From: Caryophanales bacterium UBA784
GTDB taxonomy: Bacteria > Bacillota_I > Bacilli_A > RFN20 > CAG-288
Assembly: GCA_002297045.1 (NCBI GenBank)
Contig: DBJE01000003.1
Span: 186,001 to 250,000 of the forward strand
Direction: 5' to 3'
DNA length: 64,000 nucleotides
A program made the translations under genes and the position numbers. The notes beneath the pieces were generated by a model. It saw only the letters and a program-made list of their open reading frames with translations. It searched no databases and was not told the origin of the DNA. The number at the start of each line of letters is the position of its first letter. Positions within the stretch are counted from its first letter, which is position 1. Of this stretch, positions 33,547 to 42,340 are shown piece after piece.

Positions 33547-33903
33547 CTACTTTGCTTCTTCTTCGCCCTCTTCCTTGTGGGAAGGGACTTCGGAAGAAAC
33601 GGCGTGGGCAGGATCAAACGGAACCTTGTTGATGTGAAGCCTGATGGTCGTGACTTCGCGGCTTTCCTCGCTGGTCGGTTCGGCAAAGTTCTGCCTGATG
33701 AATTCCGGCTGGACGGCGATATCACTCGGAGTCTCATCGTCCTTTAAGAAACGACGGGCGACGATACAGGCCTTGACAGCCTGGTTAAGTGCAGAAGCAC
33801 CAACTAGGGAGATCTCGGCATAGCCTTCCTGACGAATGTTGCCTGCGATGGCTCCGGCTAACTTCTGAATCTGAGTTTTTCCACTGACTTTTAATGTTGC
33901 CAT
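33547..33903 (-). CDS. spoVS: SpoVS family RNA/DNA-binding-like protein
   Basis: 118 aa: the 86-residue SpoVS fold plus a C-terminal acidic tail. Seen: LKVSGKTQIQKLAGAIAGNI, AEISLVGASALNQAVKACIVA, IAVQPEF. SpoVS is an Alba-like protein needed for normal stage V sporulation in B. subtilis, but it also occurs in non-sporulating bacteria. Its place between ymdB and miaB is conserved with B. subtilis. The C-terminal 25 residues (SSEVPSHKEEGEEEAK region) are extra. It has its own promoter after the ymdB terminator. No other sporulation gene is visible, so a different role is likely. Confidence 0.92.
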   Translation of the reverse strand: MATLKVSGKTQIQKLAGAIAGNIRQEGYAEISLVGASALNQAVKACIVARRFLKDDETPSDIAVQPEFIRQNFAEPTSEESREVTTIRLHINKVPFDPAHAVSSEVPSHKEEGEEEAK

Positions 33904-33926
33904 AAAGATATAACCTCTCTTGTTCC

Positions 33927-33954
33927 ATTATATACTTTTTGCCGTTCTTTTCAA
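33927..33954 (-). promoter_or_regulatory. Sigma-A type promoter of spoVS
   Basis: Minus strand: TTGAAA (33949-33954), a 16-base spacer, TATAAT (33927-33932). The B. subtilis spoVS promoter is read by sigma-H; this one looks like an ordinary housekeeping promoter. Confidence 0.8.
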
Positions 33955-33982
33955 ATATTTATTTTTTTGTAAAAAACAAAGG

Positions 33983-34007
33983 AAAAAGGGAAGGATATCA
34001 CCTTCCC
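33983..34007 (-). terminator. Terminator at the end of ymdB
   Basis: Minus strand: GGGAAGG / CCTTCCC stem (34007-33988) with a 6-base loop, then five T (33987-33983) and a further T-rich tract. The hairpin begins inside the last codons of ymdB. Confidence 0.8.
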
Positions 34008-34792
34008 CTCCTTGTTTCGTTTATCAGCTTATAGGATTCGACACAATGCGTATTTTCATTGACCGTTAGAAGGACGGCATTGATTTGGATTCTTCCTTTT
34101 TCGCAGACTTCCCTTGGCGAAGGCATTCCGGTCATCGTCTTGTGGATAATCCCTTCCTTCTTATCCCCGATGATGGAATCATATGGTCCGTTCCTCCCAA
34201 CGTCGGTAAGGAAGAAAGTCCCTTTAGACAGAAGCTTTGGATCATTTGTCTGCACATGGGTATGGGTTCCGATGACCGCCAAGGCTCTTGAGTTGACATA
34301 TTCGGCGAAGGCTCTTTTCTCTGCCGTGGCTTCCCCATGGAAGTCGACAATGTTCACTTCGCCCTCATCCTCACTTCTGTACCTTCGGTCGAAGGCATAG
34401 AAAGGATTGTCCTGACCCCTATAGATGAACGAGCGTCCAAGGAAGTTGGAGACCCGTATCTTCCTTCCTTTGACGGAAAAGAGGCGGCTTCCCACTCCAG
34501 GGGCATCTTTGTCAAGATTCCTTGGACGGACTGCCTTGTCCCTTTTCAGGGAATAGGAGAAGATATCTTTGCAGTTGAAGAAATGGTTTCCACTTGTCAG
34601 GACATCTACGCCGGAGGCGGTAAGCTCATTATAATGGGCAAAGGACCTGCCATGTCCATGGGTTGCATTTTCCCCATTGGCGATGACAAAATCGATTGAC
34701 CTTGCTTTCTTCTTCGCCTTAAGGAAGTCTTCTACTCCCTTCCGGCCCAAGGAACCGACGATATCCCCGAAAAAGAGAATATTGACGGACAT
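33998..34792 (-). CDS. ymdB: YmdB family metallophosphoesterase
   Basis: Binuclear metal phosphodiesterase; in B. subtilis it cleaves cyclic nucleotides and tunes biofilm and motility decisions together with RNase Y. 264 aa. Seen: FFGDIVGSLGRKGVE, NGENATHGHG, SGNHFF, DFHGEATAEK, GTHTHVQTND and TDVGMNGPYDS. The Met of the last block is AGG and matches the family. One base separates it from rny upstream. Confidence 0.95.
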   Translation of the reverse strand: MSVNILFFGDIVGSLGRKGVEDFLKAKKKARSIDFVIANGENATHGHGRSFAHYNELTASGVDVLTSGNHFFNCKDIFSYSLKRDKAVRPRNLDKDAPGVGSRLFSVKGRKIRVSNFLGRSFIYRGQDNPFYAFDRRYRSEDEGEVNIVDFHGEATAEKRAFAEYVNSRALAVIGTHTHVQTNDPKLLSKGTFFLTDVGRNGPYDSIIGDKKEGIIHKTMTGMPSPREVCEKGRIQINAVLLTVNENTHCVESYKLINETRRGR

Positions 34793-36388
34793 TTACTTTG
34801 CTGTTTCCTGATACCGTTTTTCGCGGATGACCGTAACGATGATCTGTCCGGGGAACTGCCTTGTCTCCTCGATCTTGTCGCGAACCTGGATGGCAATCGC
34901 CTTGGCATCTTCGTCACTGACGAGGTCCGGATTGACCCTGACACGCAGATCACGTCCGGACTGTAAGGCATAGCTAGACTGCACGCCCTTGCATTCCGAG
35001 CAGATCTTCTCAAGCTGCTGTAGACGCTTGATATAGGTCTCCAGCTGCTCTGAGCGGGCGCCGGGACGGGCGGCAGAGAGAGTGTCGGCCGCTGTGACAA
35101 GCTCAGAGATAAGATACTTCTTCGGGGCATCCCCATGGTGGGATTCGATGGCGTTGATGACAATGTCAGGCTCGTTGAATTTCTTGGCCAGCCTAGAACC
35201 GAGCTGGACATGGCTTCCTTCCCTCTCGGCATCGATGGCTTTTCCGATGTCGTGAAGAAGACCGGCCCGCTTTGCCCTTACTGGATCAAGACCTAGTTCG
35301 CTTGCCCTGACGGAGGAGAGATAGGCGACCTGGATGGAATGGTCAAGGACGGTCTGTCCATAGGAGGTACGATACTTCAGACGGCCGATGTAAGGATAAA
35401 GGCCGGGGTTCCTGCGGGGAAGTCCGAGCTTAAATACAGTCTGTTCACCGATTCTTCGCAGATTCTCATCGAATTCCTTGCTGATTCGGGAATAGAGGTC
35501 TTCGATTCGTCCCGGCTGTATGCGTCCGTCCTTAATCAGGGCTTCCAGCGTAAGCTTCGCCTTTTCCCGGCGGATAGGATCAAAGCAGGATACGGTCAGA
35601 GTCTCCGGCGTGTCGTCGATAATCAGAGAGACACCGAAAAGTCCTTCCCTTGACTTGATGTTCCGTCCGTCACGGCCGATGATCCGTCCCTTCCTGTCAT
35701 CATTAGGGAGGGCAATCGTGGAAGAATTGCGTTCGTTGGTGACATCCTGTGCGTACTTTTCGCAGGCTAGGGCCATCAAAGTCTTTGCCTTGTCCTCCAC
35801 CATGGACTGTGCCTCAGCTTCCTTCTGTGCCTCATAGAGGGCAATCCGTTTCCTTTCCTTCTCTTCCACCCGTTTCCTGAGTTCGTCTTTCGCCTGTTCC
35901 TCAGTCATCGAGGCAATCTTCTGCAGTTCGCCAAGGACGGAGTCTAACTTGTCCTGAACGTCCTTTTCCTTAATCGTAAGAGCGTCCCTACGCTGATTCA
36001 GCTCGGTTTTCTGGTTGTCAAGAAGAGTTTCCCGGTTGATAATCGCATCTTCCCGTTTATCCAAAGATGCTTCCTTCTGCTCAAGCTTTGTCTCTTTGAC
36101 GACGACCGCCTGCTTCCGCTCTTCCAAATCCGCATTCGTCTTATCATATTGTTCCTTGGCGGACAGAAGAAGGCCATCTGCCTTTTTCTTTGCCTCTGCC
36201 TCCGAGGAGGAGAGGATGGTCTTTGCCTTTGCCTCGGCATCGGCGAGGACCTGTTTTGCCTTCCTCGTATCGGTCTCTTTCTCTTCCTTCAGTTTCTTGT
36301 TGGCTTTTTCCGACTTGAGGAACAAGAAGAGGAAAAGCAACGCGGCCAATGCAGCAACACCAAATAAAATGTACCCTAAATAAATCAT
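34793..36388 (-). CDS. rny: Ribonuclease Y
   Basis: Membrane-anchored endoribonuclease that starts bulk mRNA decay. 531 aa. Seen: N-terminal membrane helix (about 3-24), long coiled coil (about 28-215, Lys/Glu/Ala), KH domain with LPNDDMKGRIIGRDGRNI, HD domain with RAGLLHDIGKAID (catalytic HD) and SHHGD, then AARPGARSE and DLRVMVNPD. Three Met in these blocks are AGG, matching B. subtilis. The start at 36388 (AGAAAGG upstream, membrane helix at once) is preferred to a frame opening 13 codons earlier. A leader of about 170 bases runs back to a TATAAT-like element near 36560. Confidence 0.95.
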   Translation of the reverse strand: MIYLGYILFGVAALAALLFLFLFLKSEKANKKLKEEKETDTRKAKQVLADAEAKAKTILSSSEAEAKKKADGLLLSAKEQYDKTNADLEERKQAVVVKETKLEQKEASLDKREDAIINRETLLDNQKTELNQRRDALTIKEKDVQDKLDSVLGELQKIASMTEEQAKDELRKRVEEKERKRIALYEAQKEAEAQSMVEDKAKTLMALACEKYAQDVTNERNSSTIALPNDDRKGRIIGRDGRNIKSREGLFGVSLIIDDTPETLTVSCFDPIRREKAKLTLEALIKDGRIQPGRIEDLYSRISKEFDENLRRIGEQTVFKLGLPRRNPGLYPYIGRLKYRTSYGQTVLDHSIQVAYLSSVRASELGLDPVRAKRAGLLHDIGKAIDAEREGSHVQLGSRLAKKFNEPDIVINAIESHHGDAPKKYLISELVTAADTLSAARPGARSEQLETYIKRLQQLEKICSECKGVQSSYALQSGRDLRVRVNPDLVSDEDAKAIAIQVRDKIEETRQFPGQIIVTVIREKRYQETAK

Positions 36389-36619
36389 GGTTAGCCTTTC
36401 TGAGCATAGTCGAGAATCAGGAACCACTACGCCCTTTGGTCCCCTCGTTAAAAAGATTGAAATAACAAGCCGGATTCGTCTGTATAGTGAACGGATGAAT
36501 GAATAAATTTTTACGGAAATCTTTTCGGTGCACCCTATTCGGAAATATGGTGCTCTGTTTATTATAAGATATCCTCCGCCCTGAGGAAATAGGAATTATC
36601 GGAAAAAACGTTGCAGAAG

Positions 36620-36648
36620 AAAAAGGGCCGCCCTTTGGGCGCCCTTTC
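36620..36648 (-). terminator. Terminator of recA
   Basis: Minus strand: AGGGCGCC / GGCGGCCCT hairpin with one bulged base, followed by TTTTTCTTCT. Lies 5 bases past the recA stop. Confidence 0.85.
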
Positions 36649-36652
36649 CTCT

Positions 36653-37714
36653 TTAGGCAACGGTGGTTTCGGTAATTGGCTTTCCGCTCCTTTTTGCCTT
36701 GACCGCATCTTCGATTTTTTCGGCGGCTTCGGGGTTATTCTTCAGGAAGTCGTAGACAGAGGTGATTCCCTGCCCTAGCCGGTCTCCGTTATAGGAGAAC
36801 CAGCTTCCGGATTTCTCGATGAAGCCGTAGTCTACGGCAAGCTGGGCAAGTTCGTGTTCGGCAGAGATTCCCTGTCCGAAGATGAGTTCTACCTTGCAGC
36901 TCCGGTAAGGGGCGGCAACTTTGTTTTTGACAATCTTGACATTGACCCTGTTTCCGATGACTTTATCCCCTTGCTTGATGGCATCCGCCCGGCGGATTTC
37001 AATCCGGATGGTGGCATAGAACTTCAATGCCCGTCCGCCTGTCGTCGTTTCCGGGTTTCCATACCTGACACCGACCTTCTCCCGCAGCTGGTTGATAAAG
37101 ATGATGGTGCAGCTAGACTTGGATAGGACGCCGGCTAGTTTCCGAAGCGATTTAGACCTTAACCGGGCCTGTAGGCCAACGGAAGAGTCTTCATAGGTTC
37201 CTTCTAACTCTGCCTTAGGGACAAGGGCAGCAACCGAATCGACGACAATCAGATCGATTGCTCCTGACTTGGCAAGCCTGTCGGTGATTTCCCTGGCCTG
37301 TTCGCCATAATCAGGCTGGGAAAGAATCAAGTCATCGATGTCTACACCAAGGTTCTTGGCATATTCCGGATCGATGGCATGTTCGGCATCGATATAGGCT
37401 GCTCTCCCCCCGAGTTTCTGTACCGAGGCAATGGCTTCGAGAGCTAGGGTAGTCTTTCCCGAAGATTCCGGCCCATAGATTTCGATGATTCTTCCTTTCG
37501 GATATCCTCCGACACCTAAGGCAGAATCGATAAGGAGGGAACCGGTGGGAATGACTCCGACATTGACTGTCTCCTGGTCTCCCCTTTTCCTGATGATTCC
37601 CTTGTCATTGAAGTAGGAACGGATTTCCTTGATCGTTGCTTCTACGGCTTTGTCCTTTTCGGTGTCGACAGGTGTCTGAACCTCTTTCGTCTGATCTGTT
37701 TTCTTGTCTTTCAT
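36653..37714 (-). CDS. recA: Recombinase RecA
   Basis: Strand exchange and SOS coprotease, 353 aa. Seen: Walker A GPESSGKTTLALEA, Walker B LIVVDSVAALVP, L1 loop QARLMSKSLRKLAG, INQLREKVGVMYGNPETTTGG (L2), RALKFYATIRIEIRR. In the L1 and L2 loops the family Met residues are AGG (for example 37064-37066) while REK and LRKL use CGG. The C-terminal tail is less acidic than in E. coli. It follows cinA by 17 bases, as in many Firmicutes. Confidence 0.98.
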   Translation of the reverse strand: MKDKKTDQTKEVQTPVDTEKDKAVEATIKEIRSYFNDKGIIRKRGDQETVNVGVIPTGSLLIDSALGVGGYPKGRIIEIYGPESSGKTTLALEAIASVQKLGGRAAYIDAEHAIDPEYAKNLGVDIDDLILSQPDYGEQAREITDRLAKSGAIDLIVVDSVAALVPKAELEGTYEDSSVGLQARLRSKSLRKLAGVLSKSSCTIIFINQLREKVGVRYGNPETTTGGRALKFYATIRIEIRRADAIKQGDKVIGNRVNVKIVKNKVAAPYRSCKVELIFGQGISAEHELAQLAVDYGFIEKSGSWFSYNGDRLGQGITSVYDFLKNNPEAAEKIEDAVKAKRSGKPITETTVA

Positions 37715-37731
37715 TCTTGTTGACCTCTATC

Positions 37732-38229
37732 TTATATGGGACTGCTTTCTTCCTTTTTTCCAAAAGAAGTTTCGTCTAGCCTCTGTTTCCTCTCAAGGAA
37801 GGCAAAATCTACGCACTCCCGGCGGATAGAATCTCTGTCTCCCTTTAAATGGAGCTCGTACACATTCCTTTTGTCAAAGACCTTAATGGCAATATACACT
37901 AAGCCGACAGGCTTATTTTCGCTTGCACTAGGTCCGGCATTTCCGGTAAAGGAAACCGAGCATTCCGTGTTGAAGAACAGGGAAGCATTAATGGCCCTTT
38001 CCTTTGCCGTCTGCTCGGAGATGGCACCATATTGTTCAATTGTGGAAACCTTGACACCGAACTTTTCCTTTGCCTTGTCCGTATAGGTGACGGCTGCTCC
38101 GGCAAAGACATTGCTCGCCCCGGGGATAGAAGTAAAGGCACTTGCAAACCTTCCACCGGTCAAGGACTCCCTGGACGAGAGATGGGCTTTTTTCTCCCTT
38201 AACGAATCAAGTAAATCTTTTCTTTCCAT
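37732..38229 (-). CDS. cinA: Nicotinamide-nucleotide amidohydrolase (CinA C-terminal type)
   Basis: 165 aa, only the PncC domain of CinA; the N-terminal competence/ADP-ribose domain found in the 415-aa B. subtilis CinA is absent. Seen: ESLTGGRFASAFTSIPGASNVFAGAAVTY, TDKAKEKFGV, SVSFTGNAGPSA, and VYIAIK, in the usual order. Deamidates NMN in NAD salvage. It lies between pgsA (4 bases) and recA, the standard place. Confidence 0.93.
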   Translation of the reverse strand: MERKDLLDSLREKKAHLSSRESLTGGRFASAFTSIPGASNVFAGAAVTYTDKAKEKFGVKVSTIEQYGAISEQTAKERAINASLFFNTECSVSFTGNAGPSASENKPVGLVYIAIKVFDKRNVYELHLKGDRDSIRRECVDFAFLERKQRLDETSFGKKEESSPI

Positions 38230-38233
38230 TGGA

Positions 38234-38914
38234 CTATTCCTTCTTTCCGTCTTTTTCTGTCAGAACTTCTTTGTTCTGCCTAACATAAATAACAAAGGAG
38301 AACAGGGAGAAGAACAGGCAAACGAGGGTAAGGATGTTGGTGATGATGTATGTATAGGAAAAGCGGTTATTCTTCCAAGACTCAAAACCGGAAGTGAAAT
38401 TCAAAAGAGAGAAAGGAAAGCCATTTAGCAGAAGAACGGGGATAAGCCCCATTTCCACGGCGGTTTTCACTTTTCCATACCTATTGGCAGCCAGGATCTT
38501 CCCTTTCCCTGCTGCCGTCCTTCTCAGTCCGTCCCTTGCGAGATCTCTTGCAACAAGAAGGACGGCAAGAAGGGGAAGAACCTGATAGTGTCCGGCAAAG
38601 TCTTTCCGGCAGGAAAGGAGGATGAAGGCGGAATCGACAAGGAATTTATCGGCGAAGGGATCGAGAAACTTCCCAAGGTCGGTGACAAGCCCGTTCTTTC
38701 TTGCCCTTTTCCCGTCGATGGCATCGGTCGATGCCGCAACAATGAATAAAACGAAGCAGACAAGGTCAATCCAGGAAAAGCCGCAATGGAAACCGGCTAG
38801 GACGATTTCCGGAGCAAAAGAAGAGGCAGCGGGGATAAAGGAGAGGGAAAAGAAAATAATCCTAACTAGGGCGAGTCCGATTCGGGCCGTCGTAATCTTA
38901 TTCGGTGTATTCAT
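38234..38914 (-). CDS. pgsA: CDP-diacylglycerol-glycerol-3-phosphate 3-phosphatidyltransferase
   Basis: Makes phosphatidylglycerol-phosphate. 226 aa with about four to five membrane segments. Seen: NTPNKITTARIGLALVMIIFF start, and the CDP-alcohol phosphotransferase motif DAIDGKRARKNGLVTDLGKF followed by LDPFADKFL, complete with its Asp set (DGxxAR...GxxxDxxxD). AGG=Met gives DLAMDGLRMTAA, close to the family GLRL block, and removes arginines from a membrane helix near the N-terminus. Confidence 0.93.
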   Translation of the reverse strand: MNTPNKITTARIGLALVRIIFFSLSFIPAASSFAPEIVLAGFHCGFSWIDLVCFVLFIVAASTDAIDGKRARKNGLVTDLGKFLDPFADKFLVDSAFILLSCRKDFAGHYQVLPLLAVLLVARDLARDGLRRTAAGKGKILAANRYGKVKTAVEMGLIPVLLLNGFPFSLLNFTSGFESWKNNRFSYTYIITNILTLVCLFFSLFSFVIYVRQNKEVLTEKDGKKE

Positions 38915-38954
38915 TTTTGTTTCCTCTCTCTGTTCCGGGATAATTCAGGATAAA

Positions 38955-39307
38955 CGAGTATCCGGTCCTGTAAGCCATGTTTTGTCGAGGATAGCAATTT
39001 ATCTAGGCATGAATGCCTGTCTTCTGGGTTCGAATTCCCCATATGACTTCCCTTACCAAAATTTAGGTTTCTCGCTTGCGGGGCTTTCCAACGTTTCATT
39101 CCTAAGGTTTCCCTTAGTTTCGTCACTGTGGAGCTTTTATAGGGAAGACATCCTACCCGAGGGCTTAGATTCTTCCCGGCCGTCAGGGACTCCTCCCTGC
39201 CTAGGCTTATTGATTGACCTAGCAACAAACACTGTCATCATCACAGATGGCGCGAGCATGGACTTTCCTCTAGGAGCAATAACTCCCAGCAGCTATCCGG
39301 ACCGGAT
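38955..39307 (-). ncRNA. rnpB: RNase P RNA (bacterial type B-like)
   Basis: Catalytic RNA that trims the 5' ends of tRNAs. Seen on the minus strand: conserved GAGGAAAGTCCATGCTCGC near the 5' end, CCACAGTGACGAAA, the GCGAGAAACCTAAATTTTGG segment typical of Bacillus-type RNase P RNA, and ACAAAACATGGCTTACAG near the 3' end. A 9-bp P1 helix ATCCGGTCC / GGACCGGAT pairs 39299-39307 with 38960-38968 and sets the ends. It lies 14 bases after gpsB, the same neighbour as in B. subtilis. Confidence 0.96.
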
Positions 39308-39321
39308 GAATTAAATAGGAA

Positions 39322-39684
39322 TCAGATCACACTTTTCGGATCAATGCCGGCTTTCTTAAGAGCTTCTTCATATTTGGATATCTTCTTGACTAGCTCAAGA
39401 TTGTTCAGCGAAGGGGTACTATCGGTGGCGATACCGGCGAATTTTGCCTTCCTGGTTTCGTTTTCCGCTTCCGCCTTCCTCAGCTTTTCATTAAGGAAGT
39501 CAATCTTGCTCTGAAGCTCCTTTTCCTTGGCGTCTGTTTCTTTGACATAATCCTCCATCGACTCATAGTCGCGGATGACGAAATCAAGGAAAGTATCCAC
39601 CTGGAGTGCATTGTATCCAGGCTTCGTTCCCTGGAATTCTTTATGGTAGATTTTATTTGCGTCAAGAATGAGTTTAGGGGCCAT
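39322..39684 (-). CDS. gpsB: GpsB/DivIVA family cell-division protein
   Basis: 120 aa coiled-coil protein of the division site. Seen: N-terminal membrane-binding/DivIVA block (IYHKEFQGTKPGYNALQVDTFLDFVIRDY; family KxF..... GY...EVD.FLD), then a heptad region to about residue 85 and a short C-terminal tail. The length and the rnpB neighbour favour GpsB over DivIVA. A TATAAT (minus strand, 39703-39708) lies 19 bases before the ATG. Confidence 0.85.
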   Translation of the reverse strand: MAPKLILDANKIYHKEFQGTKPGYNALQVDTFLDFVIRDYESMEDYVKETDAKEKELQSKIDFLNEKLRKAEAENETRKAKFAGIATDSTPSLNNLELVKKISKYEEALKKAGIDPKSVI

Positions 39685-39878
39685 ACATTTCTCCTAAACA
39701 GAATTATACACTTTTTCTTTCCTTTTTTCTGTTTTTTCAGAACAACAGGCAATTTTTCCGAATTTGTCTATTTTTTAAAAACCTCAGCTTCTTTTTTCTT
39801 CAATAACTCTTAAAAAAGGTAGAAAAAAGAAAAGAAAAAGGATTAGAATAAAACACGAGAAAACCTGTTGGAGGTAAC

Positions 39879-40730
39879 ATGTTCAAAATCTTGAAACGAG
39901 ATGATCTCAATCCTACTATCGTCCGCATTGTCGTCGAAGCTCCTTTTGTCGCCAAAAAGGCACAGCCGGGACAGTTTGTCATTGTCCGTGCCAATAGCGA
40001 CAGCGAGCGTCTTCCTTTCACCATTGCCGGGGAAGATCCGGAAAAGGGAACCGTCACCATTATCTACCAGATTGTCGGTGCAGGAACCCTTGAATTAAGC
40101 CAGAAGCATGAGGGTGATGAACTTGCTGATTTTGTCGGACCTTTAGGACGTCCTAGTGAGTTAGAGGGCCTCAAGCATGTGGCCATTATCGGCGGCGGTG
40201 CCGGATGCGCCATTGCCTACCCGCTTGCCTATAAACTCCATGAGCTTGGTGCCGAGGTTACTTCGGTTGCCGGCTTCCGCAACAAAGAACTTGTCATTCT
40301 CGAGAAGGAATTTGAGGATTGCTCTTCGATTTTCGTCAAAATGAGCGACGATGGCACTTGGGGAGAAAAAGGTTTTGTCACCCAGGGATTGGAGAAGGAA
40401 ATCCTTCGCCGTCAGAAAGAAGGAAACCAGTTCGATGAAGTCATCGCCATCGGGCCTATCATTATGAGGAAGAACATCGCCATCCTGACCAAGAAATACA
40501 ACATTAAGACTGTTGTTTCCAGGAACCCGATTAGGATTGATGGCACCGGAAGGTGCGGCTGCTGCCGTGTCAGGGTTGGCGGAAAGAGGAAATTCGCCTG
40601 CGTTGACGGCCCGGATTTCGACGGCTGGGAAGTGGATTTCGATTCCGCCAGGGAACGGAACACCAGGTATTCCGGCTGGGAACATAAGGCATATGAGAAC
40701 GAGTGCAACCTGCTTAAGGAGGGAAAATAG
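39879..40730 (+). CDS. nfnA: NfnA-like FAD/[2Fe-2S] oxidoreductase subunit
   Basis: Small subunit of NADH-dependent reduced ferredoxin:NADP+ oxidoreductase (NfnAB), or the homologous SudB. 283 aa. Seen: FAD-binding PGQFVIVRANSDSERLPFTIA, NAD site IIGGGAGCAIAYPLAYKL, and the C-terminal cluster motif SMNPIMIDGTGMCGCCRV followed by FACVDGPDFDGWEVDF. AGG codons at 40521-40523, 40533-40535 and 40551-40553 give the family Met, while CCRV uses CGT. GGAGG ribosome site. nfnB follows after 2 bases. Confidence 0.9.
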   Translation: MFKILKRDDLNPTIVRIVVEAPFVAKKAQPGQFVIVRANSDSERLPFTIAGEDPEKGTVTIIYQIVGAGTLELSQKHEGDELADFVGPLGRPSELEGLKHVAIIGGGAGCAIAYPLAYKLHELGAEVTSVAGFRNKELVILEKEFEDCSSIFVKMSDDGTWGEKGFVTQGLEKEILRRQKEGNQFDEVIAIGPIIMRKNIAILTKKYNIKTVVSRNPIRIDGTGRCGCCRVRVGGKRKFACVDGPDFDGWEVDFDSARERNTRYSGWEHKAYENECNLLKEGK

Positions 40731-40732
40731 TC

Positions 40733-42232
40733 ATGCCGTTCAATAGGAGAAACACAAAGAACCCTAGGCCGACTCAGGCCCCTGAGGTCCGTCGTCATAA
40801 TTTCGAGGAAGTCGCCATCGGTTATACCCAGGAGATGGCAATCGATGAAGCTAAGCGCTGCAGGCAGTGCAAGAAGCCTGGCTGCGTCCCTCTCTGCCCT
40901 GTCCACATCGATATTCCTGGTTTTATTTCCGAAGTTGCCAAAGGCGATTTTGAAAAAGCGTTCGAAGTCATTTCCCGTTCCTCCTCCCTTCCTGCTGTCT
41001 GTGGACGTGTCTGCCCGCAGGAGAGTCAGTGCGAGAAAGAGTGTCTGCGTCATAAGATGCCTGTCCGCGAAGGCGGAAAGGTTGTCAGGGAAGATGGGAA
41101 GCCTAAGAGGGGCGAATCCGTCGGCATCGGCCGTCTTGAACGCTTTGTTGCCGATTACCATCGCGAACATGCTAAGCCGATCAAGAGGGAAATCAAGAAG
41201 AACGGCCATAAGGTAGCCGTTATCGGTTCCGGTCCTTCCGGTCTTGCCTGCGCCTATGACCTTGCCAAGGCTGGATACGAGGTTACGATTTTTGAAGCCC
41301 TCCATGTCGCCGGCGGTGTCTTAAGGTATGGTATCCCGGAATTCCGTCTTCCTAAGGCGATTGTCCAGAAGGAAATTGAGGGATTGAAGGCAAGGGGTGT
41401 CACTATCCTCACCGATAGGGTCATCGGCCGTGTCCTTTCCATCGATGAATTAAGGAAGGAATACCACTTCGAGGCCGTGTTCGTCGGCACTGGTGCCGGT
41501 CTGCCCCGGTTCCTCGGAATCCCTGGCGAGAACGCCAAAGGCGTTTATTCCGCCAACGAGTACCTTACCCGTGTCAATTTAAGGAAAGCCTATCAGGAAG
41601 ATAGCAAGACGCCGATTGAGCATGCCAAACATGTGGTTGTCGTCGGTGGCGGAAACGTCGCCATGGATGCCCTTCGTACTCCTCTCCGTCTCGGTGCGGA
41701 GACATCGACCTGTGTCTATCGCCGTTCCCTCGCCGAACTTCCTGCCCGTAAGGAAGAAATCGAACATGCCAAGGAAGAAGGCGTGGTCTTCGATCTTCTC
41801 CGTAATCCGGTTGAGATTGTCTATGACACGAAAGGATCTCCTTCCCGCCGTGCCCCGGACTATAATCCGAATTATGGCTGTGTCACTGGAATCAAAGTCC
41901 AGAAGCAGAAACTCGGCGAACCGGATGCCTCCGGACGTCGCCGTCCTGTTCCGGTCTCCCTTGAAGAGGACAAGGATGCTATTTATACCATTCCTTGCGA
42001 CTGCGTCATCATTGCCATCGGCACAAGTCCGAATCCGCTAATTAAATTCACGACCCCTGGCATTGAGACTAATCCCCATGGCTGCCTAGTCGTCCATGAG
42101 GACACGAACGAGACGACCAAGGATGGTGTCTTTGCCGGCGGCGATGCCGTTACCGGTGCCGCCACGGTCATCCTTGCCATGGGTGCCGGACGTAAGGCTG
42201 CCAAGGCAATCAGGGACTATCTTTCCCGTTAA
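40733..42232 (+). CDS. nfnB: NfnB-like glutamate-synthase-type oxidoreductase subunit
   Basis: Large subunit of NfnAB; electron bifurcation between ferredoxin, NADH and NADPH. 499 aa. Seen: N-terminal [4Fe-4S] region RCMQCKKPGCVPLCPVHIDIP and LPAVCGRVCPQESQCE; FAD fold VAVIGSGPSGLACAYDLAKAG; GGVLMYGIPEFRLPK; NADPH fold VVVVGGGNVAMDALR, YRRSLAELPARKEEIEHAKEEG; and C-terminal GVFAGGDAVTGAATVILAMGAG. It could be called GltA/SudA; pairing with the NfnA-like subunit and absence of a GOGAT large chain favour NfnB. Followed by a strong terminator. Confidence 0.9.
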   Translation: MPFNRRNTKNPRPTQAPEVRRHNFEEVAIGYTQEMAIDEAKRCRQCKKPGCVPLCPVHIDIPGFISEVAKGDFEKAFEVISRSSSLPAVCGRVCPQESQCEKECLRHKMPVREGGKVVREDGKPKRGESVGIGRLERFVADYHREHAKPIKREIKKNGHKVAVIGSGPSGLACAYDLAKAGYEVTIFEALHVAGGVLRYGIPEFRLPKAIVQKEIEGLKARGVTILTDRVIGRVLSIDELRKEYHFEAVFVGTGAGLPRFLGIPGENAKGVYSANEYLTRVNLRKAYQEDSKTPIEHAKHVVVVGGGNVAMDALRTPLRLGAETSTCVYRRSLAELPARKEEIEHAKEEGVVFDLLRNPVEIVYDTKGSPSRRAPDYNPNYGCVTGIKVQKQKLGEPDASGRRRPVPVSLEEDKDAIYTIPCDCVIIAIGTSPNPLIKFTTPGIETNPHGCLVVHEDTNETTKDGVFAGGDAVTGAATVILAMGAGRKAAKAIRDYLSR

Positions 42233-42258
42233 TTTTCTCCTCTTTCTAGGTAAAGAAA

Positions 42259-42297
42259 AAGCGGGCATCCGGCTAGGATGTCCGCTTTTGCTTTTTT
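42259..42297 (+). terminator. Terminator of nfnAB
   Basis: AGCGGGCATCC / GGATGTCCGCT stem (one internal mismatch) with loop GGCTA, followed by TTTGCTTTTTT. Confidence 0.88.
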
Positions 42298-42340
42298 CTT
42301 TTCTATTTTATAATGGACACAAATCCGAGGAGGAAAGCCA

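Noticed and set aside
40412..41305. 297-codon frame antisense to nfnA/nfnB
   Set aside because: It lies wholly opposite two well-conserved genes and has no family similarity that I can see; a by-product of their codon bias.
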